Shown here: piece by piece, positions 16,270-25,034 of the stretch
Layout: each line of letters starts with the position of its first letter
How positions within the stretch are numbered: the first letter of the stretch is position 1
Assembly (NCBI GenBank): GCA_004323695.1
Contig: SCRU01000054.1
Span: forward strand, 1-48,247
Direction: 5' to 3'
DNA length: 48,247 nt
Origin: Burkholderiaceae bacterium
GTDB lineage: Bacteria; Pseudomonadota; Gammaproteobacteria; Burkholderiales; Burkholderiaceae_C
Notes under the pieces: generated by a model
What the model was told of the DNA's origin: nothing
The model's input: the letters and a program-made list of their open reading frames with translations, nothing else
Database searches by the model: none
Made by a program: the position numbers and the translations under genes

Positions 16270-17007
16270 ATGAAATACTCATTTTCCAAGATTCGTCCGT
16301 ACATCCTTGCGATGTTCGTGGGCTACAGCATGTGGTCGCCGACGCCATCGTATGCCTTCGACGTTGTCATCGACCCGTGGAATCTGGTGCAAAGCACCAC
16401 TTCGGCCGCCCAAGCGGTACTGATCGAGATCAACTCGGTCAAGCAGTACCAGCAAATGCTCCAAGCCAACATGGCAGGGATGTCTGGGCAGCAATTTACC
16501 AACGCGATGGTGCAGTTGGGCCAGCTGAATTCCCTGTATCAGTCCGCGCGCAATCTGCAGCAGTCCATTGGGGCCGGCGCGTCAGCGGTCGGCAATATAC
16601 AGGCGCTCTATGGCGCATCCAACTATCCGAGCTTCCATGCATTTGAAACATCCCTCGCGCAGCGCAAAGCTATCGGCGATGCCGACGCGACCAACCTGCT
16701 CAATGCAGCTTCCAATGCCACATCAGAGATTCAGTCGTCCGAAGAAGCGCATCAGCAGGTCGTCAACGCCATGTCCGGCGTCGCTGGCCCAACGGAAGCG
16801 GCGCAGGTAACGGCGGCAGCCGTTGGGACCGTGGTTGAACAGAATCAAGCATTCCTTGGCACGATCTCGGCGATGGCACAGGACCAGGGCGTCCAAAGGG
16901 CCAAGGCGTCAAAAGATGAAGCGGACACGGAAGCCATGGAAAGCAATTTGGCACAGCAGAACGCCGCCGCACTGGCCGCGCTGCAAGCAAACCCGACACT
17001 GAACTGA
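16270..17007 (+). CDS. virB5: VirB5/TrbJ-like periplasmic protein
   Basis: A 245-residue exported protein related to TrbJ/VirB5, minor pilus-tip or channel-associated components. A signal peptide ends near PSYA at residue 29. The mature N-terminus FDVVIDPWNLVQS matches the conserved 'DP-x-N' start of TrbJ. The remainder is helical and rich in Gln, Ala and Ser, with coiled-coil character (EINSVKQYQQML). Its place directly before the VirB6-like gene is usual for these systems. Confidence 0.8.
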   Translation: MKYSFSKIRPYILAMFVGYSMWSPTPSYAFDVVIDPWNLVQSTTSAAQAVLIEINSVKQYQQMLQANMAGMSGQQFTNAMVQLGQLNSLYQSARNLQQSIGAGASAVGNIQALYGASNYPSFHAFETSLAQRKAIGDADATNLLNAASNATSEIQSSEEAHQQVVNAMSGVAGPTEAAQVTAAAVGTVVEQNQAFLGTISAMAQDQGVQRAKASKDEADTEAMESNLAQQNAAALAALQANPTLN

Positions 17008-17017
17008 GAAGATAACT

Positions 17018-18136
17018 ATGAGGTTGAGAGGGTCGCGCCTTCGTGGGCCGATAGTCTTCAGCGGTCTGCTGTGTCTGGCTGTGCACAGCTCCTACGCGCA
17101 GACCGCAACCGATCAAATGAGCAATCTGGTCTCTGCGAATTTCATCGCCAATCTCATCGACAGTGTTCTCGGCAAAAACCTGATTTCCGCATTCACCACT
17201 GGCGGAATGACGATCAGTTCGGGCCTGCTGACAGGGGCCAAAATCATCGCAGGGACCATCGCCCTGGCATCAATGCTCTGGGGGTTGATCAAAGCGCACG
17301 CCGATCACGAGTCACCAATGGCCGTCATCGTCGAGAGCTTACTTTTTGCAATGGTGACAGCGGTTCTTCTGAGCATGTATTCGCAGATCGTCAGCAATGT
17401 CGCTGACTTTGGAACGTGGGTGACTGGTGCCATCGGCGGATCGCTCGGTTCGTCAGTCACCAATCTGTTTGGATCCATCATCAAAGCGATAGGTGCCGCC
17501 ATGGCGAAGCTCTCCAGCGGGGCCCCATCTGGAATGAGCTTCTGGAGTGGTGGTTTCAGCAACATCATCGATTCGGTACTGTCCTTTGTCGTCTTGATCG
17601 TTGCACTACTTTTCGTTGTTGGCGCCATAGTGGAGTTGGTCTCGGTAATTCTCCTTGGGCCTGTCATCTTCGGCCTGGCCATCGCGTTCGGTCCGATCTT
17701 TATTGCGACGATTCCGTCTGGATGGACCAGAGCTTGGTTCAACCATTGGTGGAACTTCTTAATCTCCGGAGCGCTGCTATATGCGGTGGCTGTTGCAGTG
17801 GTTCAGCTCGTATCCACTGCGATTGGGGCTGCTATTCAAACTCCCCCTGCGGGTGGTGGAACGATCCTGATTGGCCAGGCCTTGGCGATGGCGCTGGTAT
17901 GTCGGGCGCTCGGATCAATCTTCGCGCAGATTCCGAGGATGTCTGATGGTCTATTCCCGGGTCGCCATGGCTTGAGTCAAGCGAAGGGTTCGACATTCCC
18001 CATCGCAAACCCTGTACAAAACGCGCAGCGAGCGCTGAGCGCCACGGGTTCTGCCGGCGTCAAAATTGGGTCGGGCATTGCGGCCCTAGGCGGGGAAGCG
18101 GCCGTGAATGCCGCAAAAGCGGCCGTCATATCCTGA
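17018..18136 (+). CDS. virB6: VirB6/TrbL-like polytopic channel protein
   Basis: A 372-residue inner-membrane protein of the VirB6/TrbL family, which forms part of the translocation pore. A signal-like N-terminus is followed by at least six membrane segments between about residues 60 and 310, separated by a large loop (about 125-185) with serine/glycine-rich sequence. The phrase VIFGLAIAFGPIFIATIP with a following W-x-x-W-W-NFLISGALLY is typical of the family's central region. The C-terminal 60 residues are soluble. It is the last type IV secretion gene before the pilus genes, with 251 bases between. Confidence 0.85.
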   Translation: MRLRGSRLRGPIVFSGLLCLAVHSSYAQTATDQMSNLVSANFIANLIDSVLGKNLISAFTTGGMTISSGLLTGAKIIAGTIALASMLWGLIKAHADHESPMAVIVESLLFAMVTAVLLSMYSQIVSNVADFGTWVTGAIGGSLGSSVTNLFGSIIKAIGAAMAKLSSGAPSGMSFWSGGFSNIIDSVLSFVVLIVALLFVVGAIVELVSVILLGPVIFGLAIAFGPIFIATIPSGWTRAWFNHWWNFLISGALLYAVAVAVVQLVSTAIGAAIQTPPAGGGTILIGQALAMALVCRALGSIFAQIPRMSDGLFPGRHGLSQAKGSTFPIANPVQNAQRALSATGSAGVKIGSGIAALGGEAAVNAAKAAVIS

Positions 18137-18268
18137 AACCCAGCCCCCATTGTTGCTGCGGGTCAGCGACTTCCCGGACCGCGCTGCTATTTCATTCATA
18201 CATCCGGCTCACGCGCCCGGGTGGGCATTTGCAAACAATGAGGTAGAGCTGCGGGTCCTTTCCTTTAG

Positions 18269-18304
18269 GAGGAAGCACTTCGCATGCCGAGTGAAACGGG
18301 CTAA
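18269..18304 (+). other. Strong ribosome binding site with a six-codon frame upstream of pilL
   Basis: TTTAGGAGGA is followed eleven bases later by ATG and a frame of six codons ending in TAA. It lies in the 251-base gap between virB6 and pilL, whose own start has no visible ribosome binding site. It could be a leader peptide affecting pilL-pilV expression. The rest of the gap shows no gene. Confidence 0.25.
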
Positions 18305-18387
18305 TTTTGGACGCGCATTTGCGTCGCCGCCGTCCCCTCGGCCCATTCAAATTGTGGTGTGTTTGATCAACCCACCACTCGCTCCCA

Positions 18388-19248
18388 ATGAACACCATTC
18401 GCGGGCGCTCCGCCCACTGCACCCCGTCGCTAATTCCGATCGCCGTCGCGTGCATGTTCGCGGCTTCTGCTCACGCCCAGGTCACCTGCAGCGTCAACCC
18501 GGCAACGGGGCGATACGAGGCCGCACTGGCTTGGCAAAACACTCTTGGCGTCGAACGCGCCAACGCAATGTGCAGCTCCTTGCAAATGAATGCCGCCACC
18601 GAAGTCAAGGGTATCCCGACTTCAGAAGGTACCGTGGCACCCATGCAGCGATTCGAAAATCAAGCGCGGGTGTCAGCACCGATCGCCGCATCGCCGCATG
18701 CACTCAGTGCCGAGCACTTGCCGTCCGCTGAGATCGACGCCATTGCCAAGCAGGTGGCGGCCGAAATGGAGGCCAAAAACAAGAGGGTCGTTGCGGCGCC
18801 GTCAGCCATCGCTCTCCCATCGCAAAGGCCGGCACCCGTCATGACTGCGGCAACGACCATGGTACCTGCGGCGGCTCCCGTTCAGCTGCCAAATACGGCC
18901 GTGAAGTCGATTATCGCGAGCGCTGCACCAGCCGCTTCTGAGCATGCAGCGCCGGCCAAGGCAGGCGTATTCACGTTTGCGGTAACTCCGGGTGACCAGA
19001 CCTTCCGCGAGGTGATCGGCAAATGGTCCAGCATCGCCGGATGGTCTTTCGCCCCCGAGGATTGGGCCATGGACCGGGACATTCCGGTAGGCGGGGCGGA
19101 CGTATTCACGGGCAGCTTCAAGGATGCGGTGGTGCGCTTGCTCAAAAGCAGTCTGTTGAGCGACGCGCCAGCGCGCCCATGTTTCTACAGCAATCACGTT
19201 GTGCGGGTGATTCCGGCGAGCGAACTGTGCCAGCGCACCAACCTGTAA
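18388..19248 (+). CDS. pilL: PilL-like protein with TcpQ C-terminal domain
   Basis: A 286-residue envelope protein of the type IVB pilus, related to PilL of R64 and TcpQ/BfpG, which help place or stabilise the secretin. A signal peptide ends near SAHAQ (residue 31). A long low-complexity Ala/Pro-rich stretch (about 90-195) would span the periplasm. The C-terminal domain (about 197-280) has the TcpQ pattern: FAVTPGDQTFREVIGKW, a following AGWSFAPEDW, then FTGSFKDAVVRLL and a final VVRVIP strand. R64 PilL is a lipoprotein; here no lipobox is seen. It is followed by pilN after 25 bases. The start is the only one downstream of a stop, but lacks a good ribosome binding site. Confidence 0.75.
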   Translation: MNTIRGRSAHCTPSLIPIAVACMFAASAHAQVTCSVNPATGRYEAALAWQNTLGVERANAMCSSLQMNAATEVKGIPTSEGTVAPMQRFENQARVSAPIAASPHALSAEHLPSAEIDAIAKQVAAEMEAKNKRVVAAPSAIALPSQRPAPVMTAATTMVPAAAPVQLPNTAVKSIIASAAPAASEHAAPAKAGVFTFAVTPGDQTFREVIGKWSSIAGWSFAPEDWAMDRDIPVGGADVFTGSFKDAVVRLLKSSLLSDAPARPCFYSNHVVRVIPASELCQRTNL

Positions 19249-19273
19249 CCAGTAGGCAAGTGAGAACAGACAA

Positions 19274-20905
19274 ATGAAATTCAATTCCCAGCTCACCCTG
19301 ATCGCCACCCTGGCCGCCGCCGTTCTAACGCTCTCTGGGTGCGGAACATACCAGGTCAAGCAAGACATCAAGTCCACCGCCGATAGTGCCGAGGCGGCGG
19401 CCAAGATGCAGCAAGACAAAGTGGAACAGCTGACGAAGAGCAATGGAACAACTCAGGACGGGTCCGACGATGTGAGCGGACCCTGGTTAGCCGCCAAAAG
19501 TGTCCCGCTGGCACGCGACGTGACGCTGCCGCCCGCGCTGCGCACCGACGTGAAAATCTCTGCCGTTTCGCCTCAGTGCATGGCGAGCTCCCTGAGTCTC
19601 GAGACGCTGGCCAGTTGCATCACGCTGGCAACGGGTATACCTGTCCATGTGAAACCGGATGCCTTGCTTCCGGCGTCGATGTTTGCGACGCGAGACGGTG
19701 GTGGTGCAGCCGCCGCTACGCCGCAAACAGTGTCGAGCCGCGGCGGCACGGCCGGTTCGGCGGCCCAGGGCGGCGGGATGGCGATCGGGCCGGTGGACAT
19801 TCAATTGGGAAAATTGCTTGACCTCGCGGACGCCGCATGGGGTGTGAGTCATCGGTTGAACGATGACGGGACGATCGAGATTTTCCGGCTCGAAACCAAG
19901 GTGATTCGTCTCAAAGCCTTGGCGCAGAAGATCACCAACGTCGTTTCCACGAGCGCGGGGTTTACCGACGCGAGCAAGTCCACGTACTCATCCACCGCGA
20001 ACGACGCGATGGCCGACCTCAAAGAGACACTGCTGTCGATGGGAACGGCCGCCGGAAGCGTTGTCGTGAATCCCGACACGCAATCGGTTGTAGTCACTGA
20101 CACGGTAGATGCGGTGAACCGCATGCAGAAATACATCGACAGCGAGAACAAACGGCTGACCCGCCGCGTCAGTCTCGTGGTGCAGGAGCTATTCGTCACG
20201 AACAAGGATGAAGGCAGTGACGGTGTGAACTGGTCGATCTTGTACGACAAGCTTCTTGGGACAGCCAATACGGTGACCAGCCCCACCTCGGTCGGCAACG
20301 TCAATGCGGGCGGCGTGGGTTTCAATGTGCGCGGCCAGGGGCCTTTCTCCGGCTCATCCGTACTCATCAACACGTTAAACCAGATGGGTATGACCGTGAC
20401 GGAACGCACTTTCCCGCTCTCGACCATCAACGGTGACACCGTAACAGTCGGCCTGCCAAACCTATTCGACTATGTCGCTCAGGTGTCCAATACTGCGGTC
20501 ACGTCAACGACCGGCACCTTGAGCGCACCATCCATCACGCAAAAGTCCGACAAGTATGGCGCCTACCTGACCGTCACGCCGGAAGCCGAGGACGATGGCG
20601 AGGTTCTGGCGGCGATCAACTTTGAAGACCGTACGGGCACATTGACGCCCTACACCGTGGAAGTGGGTGGCTCCGGAACGACCGTTCAGCAGCGCAACAT
20701 TCAGGAAAGCACGTTCTCCGCCCGCACGATTCTGCGGGTCGGCGTGACCCATCTGGTGGGCGGTCTGGACGAGGTTTCGCACAACTCGACGACGGCACGG
20801 ATGGACAAGGGTGCTCCGCTAATCCTGGGTGGGTCGGATGATGCGAACAAATCCAAGCGCCGAATCATCCTGCTGATCACCGCCGTCTCGGAAGACAACA
20901 TCTAA
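19274..20905 (+). CDS. pilN: Type IVB pilus secretin PilN
   Basis: Outer-membrane secretin of 543 residues, the gated ring through which the pilus leaves the cell. The lipobox LSGC at about residue 21-24 marks it as a lipoprotein, as for R64 PilN and BfpB. The N-terminal domains (to about 230) carry the LSLETLAS and FRLETKVIRLKALAQ phrases. The secretin core runs from about 290 to the end, with repeated beta segments and the final GAPLILGG-S-D and RRIILLITAVSE. Since the window shows no VirB7, VirB9 or VirB10, this may be the only outer-membrane channel of the whole export block. Confidence 0.92.
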   Translation: MKFNSQLTLIATLAAAVLTLSGCGTYQVKQDIKSTADSAEAAAKMQQDKVEQLTKSNGTTQDGSDDVSGPWLAAKSVPLARDVTLPPALRTDVKISAVSPQCMASSLSLETLASCITLATGIPVHVKPDALLPASMFATRDGGGAAAATPQTVSSRGGTAGSAAQGGGMAIGPVDIQLGKLLDLADAAWGVSHRLNDDGTIEIFRLETKVIRLKALAQKITNVVSTSAGFTDASKSTYSSTANDAMADLKETLLSMGTAAGSVVVNPDTQSVVVTDTVDAVNRMQKYIDSENKRLTRRVSLVVQELFVTNKDEGSDGVNWSILYDKLLGTANTVTSPTSVGNVNAGGVGFNVRGQGPFSGSSVLINTLNQMGMTVTERTFPLSTINGDTVTVGLPNLFDYVAQVSNTAVTSTTGTLSAPSITQKSDKYGAYLTVTPEAEDDGEVLAAINFEDRTGTLTPYTVEVGGSGTTVQQRNIQESTFSARTILRVGVTHLVGGLDEVSHNSTTARMDKGAPLILGGSDDANKSKRRIILLITAVSEDNI

Positions 20906-20918
20906 GAGTCGCTGCAGC

Positions 20919-22373
20919 ATGGAAATTACACTTCTGTCGGCGGCTACCGACGAGTTCCTTGCCGGCGTGCCCGACGATACCGCACTGGCACTTGGGCTGA
21001 CGTGGGCGCCAATGACGGCTGGGCTGCAGAAGGCGAACGCGCAGTCGATGGCTCTCTCCGCCAAGGCCACGCATCTCGTACACGCCAATGGGAAATCGTC
21101 CGTTGGCCTGGCGAGGATGAGCCGAGTGGACGTGAAGCAACTTGCGAAGAGTAAGGTCACTCGCGTCGTGTCCGCTGCGAGCCTGCTGGCCGCAATAAAG
21201 CCCGTTGGGACATCCCTTGTTACGCTATCCATCAGCGGCGCCGGCCAAGAACCGGATGGCGAGGAAGGTGTAGAGGGCGCCGGGTCTGGAGACGGCGAGC
21301 TCGTCTGGCTCGGCGCGGTTTCCAATGGTGTCGTTCTGCGTGGCCATGATTGCGTTGTTACGACGGAGCGTGCGGACGAGCTGTGGCGAGCGCTGCAGGA
21401 ACGCTACAACGGCAATGCGTCCCGGTTCGATGAGGTCTCCGGATTCGGTTGGAGTGATCTGGTCGAACTGGCGAGAGAGCGACAACCCGATTCCGCGGCA
21501 AGCATGTCCCTCTTGTTGCCGGTCAAGGCCGGCTCATTGGGCTTATTGCGGAACATTCCGAAGCCGGCCAAGTATCTCGGTGCCATTCTCGGCTGCGCCG
21601 CGCTATTCCAGTACCTGGTCATCCCGGTCGCGCACTACGAGATCGCCAAATACAAGAGAGCACACGGACCAAAGGTGGATACCAGATCGCTGTGGGAGGC
21701 GGCCTATCACCAATGGGCGATGACGCACAAGGTCGCTGGGCGCAAAGCAGGCGTGCAGGTACTTATCGCGCTCGGCGAAGTGCCTACCCCCATTGCGAAG
21801 TGGAGCATGTCCAATGCTAGCTGTGAGATGGACACTGCTCGCAGCCGGTGGAACTGCGCGGTGTCGTACAAGTGGCCCTCAACCGGAGTTGGGGACACGG
21901 CCTCGACCAATGCGCTGTTTGCGTCCAGCGCACCGAGGGACTGGATTCTGGATTGGTCGCCCATGACATCCGTGACAGGCAGATTCTTCGTTCAGGCTGC
22001 CACATCGCCGCTGGATACATCGCATCTTCAACCCGAAGGATGGCATCTTGTCCATTCCGTTAGCTACCTCCAGAGATTCGATCGGGTGTTGAACCTGTCG
22101 TCGAAGCCGCTCACGAAATTCGCTCGCGTGGCGATTCAGGCGCCTCGATCGAAGAGTGGGCAAGTCGTCCCAGCACCCGCCGGTCTTCAATTCCCATTGG
22201 TGGCCAAAGTGAGGGTGGATGGGCCGCTACGGACGATGGTGGGGAAGATGGTCGACATGCCGGACGTATCGTGGGAGAAGGTCGACGTCACGATCGACAG
22301 CAACGTCAAACCAGATCGCAACAAGTCTGAACTCAAGGCTACTCTCCAAGGTGAGATCTATGCAAAACCGTAA
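20919..22373 (+). CDS. pilO: Type IVB pilus protein PilO
   Basis: A 484-residue bitopic inner-membrane protein of the PilO2 type. The N-terminal cytoplasmic half (about 1-205) has an actin-like PilM-type look with LAKSKVTRVVSAASLLAAI. A single membrane segment at about 226-245 (AILGCAALFQYLVIPVA) is followed by a periplasmic half. It links the motor to the secretin. It overlaps pilP by 14 bases, so the two are translationally coupled, in the order pilN-pilO-pilP as in R64. Confidence 0.85.
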   Translation: MEITLLSAATDEFLAGVPDDTALALGLTWAPMTAGLQKANAQSMALSAKATHLVHANGKSSVGLARMSRVDVKQLAKSKVTRVVSAASLLAAIKPVGTSLVTLSISGAGQEPDGEEGVEGAGSGDGELVWLGAVSNGVVLRGHDCVVTTERADELWRALQERYNGNASRFDEVSGFGWSDLVELARERQPDSAASMSLLLPVKAGSLGLLRNIPKPAKYLGAILGCAALFQYLVIPVAHYEIAKYKRAHGPKVDTRSLWEAAYHQWAMTHKVAGRKAGVQVLIALGEVPTPIAKWSMSNASCEMDTARSRWNCAVSYKWPSTGVGDTASTNALFASSAPRDWILDWSPMTSVTGRFFVQAATSPLDTSHLQPEGWHLVHSVSYLQRFDRVLNLSSKPLTKFARVAIQAPRSKSGQVVPAPAGLQFPLVAKVRVDGPLRTMVGKMVDMPDVSWEKVDVTIDSNVKPDRNKSELKATLQGEIYAKP

Positions 22374-23076
22374 TTCCCTGCTATTCGCTGTTCTCATCTT
22401 GATTTCCGGCGTCGCGTTCGCCGATGCTCAGTACTCACAGACTGTCGACCAATTGATGGCGAGCGATGCGAGCCAGGCCGCCGCGAATGAAAAGGCTGCC
22501 GCTGAAAAAGCGGAAAAGGCTGCACGCGAGGCTGCCGGCCTCCCGCCTCCAGGCGTCGTCGCAGCCGAGCCGGTCAAACAAGTGCATCACCGCGTCTTCG
22601 AGCTTGTTTCGATCCTCGGTATCAACGGCCAGAGAAAAGTGGTTTTCAAGGTCGACGGAAAGCAAATCGAACTCAATGAGCCAGGCGGCGAAAGCAACGG
22701 CTACAAACTGGTCGATGTGGACGGAACCTGCGCCGTAGTGGGCGATGTTCGGACCTACAGGTATGTGAGGGGACACAAACACGAGGTACGCACCTCGACT
22801 CGCGCGACGCACAACGTCTGCTACGTCCCACCGATACCCTTCATGTCGGAGAGCATGGGCACGGGCATGGGGATTGGCATGAGAGGCCTAGGTGGATCCC
22901 TGCCCGCTCCAATTCCGCTGAACGACTTGCGCCCCGCTCCCATTAAAGCGCCGACATTCCCGCCCGAGATGGCACACCCTGCCGGCGTCCCAGCTTCGCC
23001 GCCTCAATTGGGTGCGCCTACTCCTCCATCGGCCGCGGCTGCGGCCATGGCGCCTAAAGCCAAGCAGCCAGAGTAA
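22360..23076 (+). CDS. pilP: Type IVB pilus biogenesis protein PilP
   Basis: A periplasmic protein of 238 residues. The signal peptide ends at about AFADAQ (residue 25). A short charged helix follows (AANEKAAAEKAEKAAREA), then a beta domain at about 75-165 with RVFELVSILGINGQRKVVF, the usual PilP core. The tail is rich in Pro, Ala and Gly. AAGGTGAG lies five bases before the chosen ATG, which overlaps the end of pilO. An open frame further upstream is a shadow of pilO. Confidence 0.85.
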   Translation: MQNRNSLLFAVLILISGVAFADAQYSQTVDQLMASDASQAAANEKAAAEKAEKAAREAAGLPPPGVVAAEPVKQVHHRVFELVSILGINGQRKVVFKVDGKQIELNEPGGESNGYKLVDVDGTCAVVGDVRTYRYVRGHKHEVRTSTRATHNVCYVPPIPFMSESMGTGMGIGMRGLGGSLPAPIPLNDLRPAPIKAPTFPPEMAHPAGVPASPPQLGAPTPPSAAAAAMAPKAKQPE

Positions 23077-23089
23077 AGGCCGAATCGAA

Positions 23090-24997
23090 ATGTTTGGTAT
23101 CGGAAAAACCAATGACGCTCCACCGAAGGCCGCCAATCGGGCGGCCCCAACACGTGTCGCCCGAGTCGCACCATCGTTGTCCCCCAAGGTGCGCGACGCT
23201 CCGATGGAGCCGGCGCGGCGACATACAAGCGAACCAGCCACTTTCGGCAATGGGACACCAGAATTGCATGGTGGTCAGCTTTCACCCGCCAAGCAGGCCG
23301 CGCCAATTCGTTTGGAGTCGGTAGATGACCTGATCGAGCTGCGTTTGGGGTTCGAGCAGAAGCTGGACAAAGAAGTAATTGTTGGACCGCACCTGGTCTA
23401 CCAGATTTGCCCGATTTTGCTCGGCGGAGCCGTGGGCACGAGCGCCGCCCAGGCCGCCGTGCTATGCACCGAGGCGGCGTCCGTCACGGACGAAGCTATT
23501 GCGATCAGAGATGCGCTGGCAAAGCAAACTGGCCGCTGGGCGCTTTGGAAGGACTCGCCAATCATCATTGCGTCCGAAATGCTGCTGCTGTCGGTGGTCC
23601 GCGGGCAAGTGACCAAGGAAAAAATCGGCAAGCGTCGGACCATTCGTGCAAATCCGAATGACAACGGCGCATTCGGCGGGCTCAAGGAGGTCGTGAAGTG
23701 GGGTCTCGATCAGAAGGCATCGGATATCACCTTCACCATGCATGACGGCCGTGCCATGAGTCAGATCAGTTTCGTGATCAACGGACTGAACATATCTCCT
23801 GAACGGTTTCGGATCCCGACCGGGACACTAAATTCGATGCTTAACACGGCATACATGATCGCCGAAGGGGTCAAGCTGCCTACCTACGATCCGACGGTGG
23901 AACAGGATGCACGGGTCAACCTGAATATCGACGGCCAGGACATTCTTCTGCGCTGGGCCAGCATGGCATCGCAATATCCCGGACCAACCGTCACGACCCG
24001 GATCGTCAAAATGTCGCAAGTCGAACGGCTGAAGCTAGAAGATCTTGGTTATCTGCCGTCGCACATCGCAGCCCTGAACCGGGCGACGAACGCCGAGGGC
24101 GGGGCGGTGATCCTGGTGGGGGTGGTGAACTCGGGCAAGACCCACACGATCGCCGCAATGATGGGAGGGCTTCCGGATACGCACAAGAAGATGTCGCTGG
24201 AGAGCCCGGTCGAACTACTGATTCCGGGTGTGATCCAGAAGACGGTGACTGGCGATTACATAGAAGAGCTGAAGATCATGAAGCGCAGCGCGATGCATGA
24301 CATCCTGCTGGGCGAAATTCGCGACACATCCGACGGCCGCGCGTTCTCAGATCTGTGCGCCATGGGAGTGAACGTCTATACAACTACGCACGCGCCCGAC
24401 GCTTTGGGGGCCTATGACAAGCTGACACAGGATACGGTCAACGTGTCGCGTGATTTTCTGGCGACGCCACGCATGGTCAAGGTCGTGGTCGGGCAGGCGC
24501 TGCTTCCGTCCAACTGTACGCATTGCCGCATGGACTTCTCAACGCTTCTGCGTGATGGTTCCCCCAATGCCAGCGACTACCTCGGCTACGCCAAGCGCCT
24601 TGAGCGACTCTACGAAATCGACGTGGATGCCATCAAAATTCAAAACCCGGAAGGGTGCGTCGAGTGCAAAAAAAGCGAACTGCAGGAACTCTACGGCTTG
24701 GCTGGTCGAAAGATGGTCGCCGAAGTGTTCGAGCCGGATGAATTCGCCCTGACTCTGATCAAATCGGCCGACGTGGTAGGTCTCAAGCGGTACTTTTCGG
24801 AGCAACGTGTCAGCGATTACTCCTCGCCCGATATGGTCGGGAAAACGTCCATGGAGTGCGCGGTGTACTGGATCACGCAAGGCGTGCTGGACCCGCGTCG
24901 CGTCGAACCGCGGTTCCACAGCTTCGAGCGCGAGGAAATGCTACGCAAGAGCCGGGAGCGGCTGGTCAAAGCAACTGGCCGTCTGCACGCCATCTAA
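23090..24997 (+). CDS. pilQ: Pilus assembly ATPase PilQ
   Basis: Hexameric assembly motor of the GspE/PilB superfamily, 635 residues, which drives pilus extension from the cytoplasm. Walker A is GVVNSGKT at about 343-350. Walker B with the following basic residue is LLGEIRD at about 406. Two CxxC pairs, CTHC at about 476 and CVEC at about 523, form the zinc motif of GspE-type ATPases. The N-terminal 75 residues are disordered and basic. The first ATG after the pilP stop is used; AAAGG lies about ten bases upstream. No second, retraction-type ATPase is seen, as in R64. Confidence 0.92.
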   Translation: MFGIGKTNDAPPKAANRAAPTRVARVAPSLSPKVRDAPMEPARRHTSEPATFGNGTPELHGGQLSPAKQAAPIRLESVDDLIELRLGFEQKLDKEVIVGPHLVYQICPILLGGAVGTSAAQAAVLCTEAASVTDEAIAIRDALAKQTGRWALWKDSPIIIASEMLLLSVVRGQVTKEKIGKRRTIRANPNDNGAFGGLKEVVKWGLDQKASDITFTMHDGRAMSQISFVINGLNISPERFRIPTGTLNSMLNTAYMIAEGVKLPTYDPTVEQDARVNLNIDGQDILLRWASMASQYPGPTVTTRIVKMSQVERLKLEDLGYLPSHIAALNRATNAEGGAVILVGVVNSGKTHTIAAMMGGLPDTHKKMSLESPVELLIPGVIQKTVTGDYIEELKIMKRSAMHDILLGEIRDTSDGRAFSDLCAMGVNVYTTTHAPDALGAYDKLTQDTVNVSRDFLATPRMVKVVVGQALLPSNCTHCRMDFSTLLRDGSPNASDYLGYAKRLERLYEIDVDAIKIQNPEGCVECKKSELQELYGLAGRKMVAEVFEPDEFALTLIKSADVVGLKRYFSEQRVSDYSSPDMVGKTSMECAVYWITQGVLDPRRVEPRFHSFEREEMLRKSRERLVKATGRLHAI

Positions 24998-25034
24998 CTA
25001 ACCTCAAAGGCGGTCCAACGCGACCGAACAAAGC

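Noticed and set aside
16049-16273. 74-residue frame running through palindrome copy 2
   Set aside because: It starts inside virB4, crosses the palindrome and has no features; the palindrome is better seen as intergenic.
18108-18731. 207-residue rightward frame across the virB6-pilL gap
   Set aside because: It overlaps the pilL gene, which has a signal peptide and a TcpQ domain; the alternative frame shows only Arg/Pro-rich shadow sequence.
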